NCBI GenBank assembly: GCA_016218095.1
Contig: JACREV010000033.1
Location: 1-8,846, forward strand
Source of the DNA: Deltaproteobacteria bacterium
Lineage (GTDB): Bacteria; Desulfobacterota; GWC2-55-46
DNA: 8,846 nt
Direction: 5' to 3'
How positions within the stretch are numbered: position 1 is the stretch's first letter; every line of letters begins with the position of its first letter. The notes under the pieces were generated by a model, which was given only the letters and a program-made list of their open reading frames with translations, searched no databases and was not told the DNA's origin. Both the position numbers and the translations under genes were made by a program. Shown here in pieces: positions 7,057 to 8,846 of this stretch.

Positions 7057-7120
7057 GATTTGAAAATTTGCCGTGCGCAAGCACCTTTTTACAAAAAGGT
7101 GCTCCAGGTATTTTCAAATC
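7057..7120. repeat. Right-end compound hairpin of the inverted-repeat element
   Basis: Two nested inverted repeats are present. The outer arms are GATTTGAAAAT (7057-7067) and ATTTTCAAATC (7110-7120), each 11 bp and perfect. The inner arms are AGCACCTTTTT (7080-7090) and AAAAAGGTGCT (7093-7103), each 11 bp and perfect around AC. The right end can thus fold on its own or pair with the left end of the element. The structure reaches to within ten bases of the preferred pilS start codon. Confidence 0.75.
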
Positions 7121-7130
7121 TTATGACAAA

Positions 7131-8780
7131 ATGCTCGTAGCACCGACAAATTCGTTGAGACAGAAGATCCTGGCCATGATGGTCCTCCGGGTGGTGCTCG
7201 CGCTCGCCTTCCTCGGGATAACCACGTGGTTCCAGATAAAGGTCTACTCGTTCGCCCATCTGAACTTCTATCCGCTCTACGGGATAGTCGTGACGGTCGG
7301 TCTCCTTACAATTCTTTACGCGCTCGCGCTGAAGAGGGTAGAGAACCAAAGCCTCTTTGCGTACCTCCAGGTCACGGTCGACATAGCGCTCGTGACCGTC
7401 ATCGTCTATGTCACGGGCGGGACCGAGAGCTACCTCCACACGCTCTACCCGCTCTCGATACTCGGCGCCTCGACGCTCTTGAGCAAGCGGGGAGGCCTCT
7501 ACGCGGCGTCTCTCGCCTCCATCGCCTACGGGGTCCTCATAGACATGGACTTCTACGGGATGCTCCCGCAGAGGTTCAAGGTCATACAGATGATGCCGGT
7601 GCAGGGGTGGGAAGAGGTCTTCACGACGGTCGCGACGAACATACTGGCCTTCTTTACCGTCGCGTACCTGACCGGTTATCTCGCCGAGAAGACCGCGAGG
7701 GTCGAAAAGGAGCTCGAGGAGAAGGAGATAGACTTCGATGCCCTCGAACAGCTCAACAGGCACATCGTCGAGAACATCTCGAGCGGCATAATGACGCTGG
7801 ACGAGAGGCAGAGGATAACGTCCTTTAACCGCGAGGCCGAGAACGTCACGGGCTACGCGCTAAAGGACGTCTACTACAGGCCGGTCGGGGGGATATTCCC
7901 CGGCATGACGGAGGGGCACTTCGCGCCGGGGGTGAGGATAGAGAAGAAGTTCAGGAAAAAGGACGGAAGCCTCATTCACCTGGGTTTTACCGTATCGCAG
8001 GGGCAGGGGGGAGACGCCTCTTCCATAATCATATTCCAAGACCTGACCCAGCTAAAGGCGATGGAGGAGCAACTCCGTCGGGACGAAAAGCTCAAGGCCC
8101 TGGGCGAGCTCTCGGTCGGAATAGCGCACGAGATAAGGAACCCGCTCGCCTCCATAAGCGGCTCGATCCAGCTCCTCAAAGACGACCTCGACCTGAGGGG
8201 TGAGGACCTGAAACTCATGGACATAGTGCTCCGCGAGACCGAGAGGCTGAACCTCCTCATAACCGACTATCTCCTCTTCGCACGGCCCGCGCGGGAAAAG
8301 AGGGAGACCGTCGACTTGAGCTCCATTATCACGGGAACCGTCACGCTCTTCAGGAATTCCCCCGAGGGGTCGTCGATATCGGTCCGGATCGACGTAAGGG
8401 ACGGGGTATTCGTAAAGGGCGATCAGAGGCAGCTCGGACAGGTCTTCTGGAACCTCTTTTTGAACGCCGCTCACGCGATGGAAGGCGGCGGCGAGCTCGC
8501 CGTATCCTCGAGGGTCGATTGGACGACAGAGCCCGAGGGGCGCTGTCCCTTTGCCGTCGTGGAGGTCGCTGACACCGGCAAGGGCATGAGCGCAGAGCTT
8601 CTGGACAGGATCTTCGACCCGTTCTTCTCCACAAAGGACTTCGGCACGGGGCTCGGGCTCGCGATCGTCCACAGGATAGTCGAGAGCCACGGCGGAACGA
8701 TATCGGTTGCGAGCGCCGTCGGAAGCGGCACGGTCTTCACCATCAGGATACCGGTGGAAACGCAGGGTGCGTTGAATTAG
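7131..8780 (+). CDS. pilS: Sensor histidine kinase PilS of the PilS-PilR system
   Basis: The 549-residue protein has a hydrophobic N-terminal region of about six membrane segments (about 16-183), as in PilS, with no large periplasmic domain. A coiled stretch (about 187-210), a cytoplasmic PAS domain (about 207-308) and an NtrB-type kinase core follow. The H-box HEIRNPLA has phospho-acceptor His333. The ATPase motifs are the N-box with Asn441/Asn445, G1 DTGKGM (481-486), FDPFFSTK (495-502) and G2 GTGLGL (505-510). Known PilS proteins sense pilin in the membrane and control PilR, which activates pilA through sigma-54. The frame stays open back to a TTG at 7068, but that extension lies inside the inverted repeat, so ATG 7131 is preferred. 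Neither start has a clear Shine-Dalgarno. pilR starts 11 nt after the stop. Confidence 0.92.
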   Translation: MLVAPTNSLRQKILAMMVLRVVLALAFLGITTWFQIKVYSFAHLNFYPLYGIVVTVGLLTILYALALKRVENQSLFAYLQVTVDIALVTVIVYVTGGTESYLHTLYPLSILGASTLLSKRGGLYAASLASIAYGVLIDMDFYGMLPQRFKVIQMMPVQGWEEVFTTVATNILAFFTVAYLTGYLAEKTARVEKELEEKEIDFDALEQLNRHIVENISSGIMTLDERQRITSFNREAENVTGYALKDVYYRPVGGIFPGMTEGHFAPGVRIEKKFRKKDGSLIHLGFTVSQGQGGDASSIIIFQDLTQLKAMEEQLRRDEKLKALGELSVGIAHEIRNPLASISGSIQLLKDDLDLRGEDLKLMDIVLRETERLNLLITDYLLFARPAREKRETVDLSSIITGTVTLFRNSPEGSSISVRIDVRDGVFVKGDQRQLGQVFWNLFLNAAHAMEGGGELAVSSRVDWTTEPEGRCPFAVVEVADTGKGMSAELLDRIFDPFFSTKDFGTGLGLAIVHRIVESHGGTISVASAVGSGTVFTIRIPVETQGALN

Positions 8781-8791
8781 AGAGGCGGCAG

Positions 8792-8846
8792 ATGGCGAAG
8801 CAGAAGATACTCATAGTAGATGATGAAAAGGACATGCGCGACTTCC
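8792..8846 (+). CDS. pilR: Start of response regulator PilR (NtrC family), cut by the right window edge
   Basis: Only 18 complete codons are visible. They read as the first strand of a receiver domain, KQKILIVDDEKDMRDF, with the acidic pair in VDDE. GAGG (8782-8785) lies six bases before the ATG. The gene begins 11 nt after pilS, matching the standard pilS-pilR pair. The AAA+ sigma-54 interaction domain and DNA-binding domain of PilR cannot be seen here, so the family call relies on gene order and the receiver start. Confidence 0.8.
   Translation, partial: MAKQKILIVDDEKDMRDF

Larger units (their letters stand above)
6769..7117. repeat. About 349-bp imperfect inverted repeat (fold-back or MITE-like) filling the pilC-pilS gap
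   Basis: The region has no plausible gene. Its left half aligns with the reverse complement of its right half along nearly the whole length. The outer 13 bases are identical: TTGAAAATACCTG (6769-6781) and CAGGTATTTTCAA (7105-7117). The outer 50 bases match very closely (GAG, ACCTTTTT, TAAAAAG, GCGCAC in register), the middle is more diverged (GGGCAG, GATACG/TTTTGC and GTCCGG blocks still align), and the centre is a perfect 15-bp stem. Both ends carry their own internal palindrome. This fits a non-autonomous fold-back or MITE-like insertion, or a large structured RNA processed from the pil transcript. There is no transposase and no convincing target-site duplication; ACAAA at 6759-6763 and 7126-7130 is not adjacent to the ends. 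Confidence 0.85.

Noticed and set aside
7068..7130. N-terminal extension of pilS from TTG at 7068
   Set aside because: The extra 21 codons are encoded by the inverted repeat's terminal hairpin, have no ribosome binding site and do not resemble a PilS N-terminus.
6760..7130. c-di-GMP (GEMM) riboswitch, common near pilus and cytochrome genes in Geobacter relatives
   Set aside because: Neither strand shows the conserved GEMM core sequences. The structure is a global inverted repeat rather than the two-helix GEMM fold.
6759..7130. ACAAA at 6759-6763 and 7126-7130 as a target-site duplication of the repeat element
   Set aside because: The copies are 5 and 8 bases away from the terminal repeats rather than adjacent, and a 5-bp A-rich match is easily chance.

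Overview
The window is a bacterial chromosomal segment with six protein-coding genes, all on the + strand, centred on a type IV pilus (T4P) motor and regulator cluster in the order pilB-pilT-pilC-pilS-pilR. This order, next to a c-type-heme sensor kinase, is typical of Geobacter-like Desulfobacterota ('Deltaproteobacteria') and related anaerobic or metal-cycling lineages. The coding sequence is GC-rich but uses ATA for Ile and AGG for Arg heavily. That favours a Desulfobacterota- or Nitrospirota-type genome over Pseudomonas or Myxococcus. Species cannot be assigned from the sequence alone.

Bases 1-2400 hold a two-component pair. The first gene is a membrane sensor histidine kinase, cut by the left window edge, whose extracytoplasmic domain carries a single CxxCH heme-binding motif. 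It is followed by a stand-alone receiver-domain response regulator. Bases 2401-2566 contain a near-consensus sigma-70 promoter for pilB with an AT-rich inverted repeat across its spacer. Bases 2567-4264 are pilB (extension ATPase). A GC-rich hairpin overlapping the pilB stop may terminate or attenuate transcription before pilT (retraction ATPase, 4414-5538). pilC (platform protein, 5542-6759) follows after 3 nt, with its ribosome binding site inside the end of pilT.

Between pilC and pilS lies about 370 bp of non-coding DNA. Nearly all of it is one long imperfect inverted repeat (about 6769-7117). Its two halves align along their whole length, its 13-bp termini are identical, each end has its own palindrome, and a perfect 15-bp stem sits at the centre. 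It resembles a MITE-like or fold-back intergenic element, or the DNA for a large structured RNA. It splits the motor genes (pilB, pilT, pilC) from the regulators (pilS, pilR) and ends 13 bp before the likely pilS start. This is the least conventional part of the window.

The genes form one functional story. PilB and PilT power pilus extension and retraction through PilC. PilS and PilR (only the first 18 codons of PilR are visible) form the two-component system that usually controls pilin transcription through sigma-54. The upstream heme kinase and receiver could add redox input, but that link rests only on proximity.
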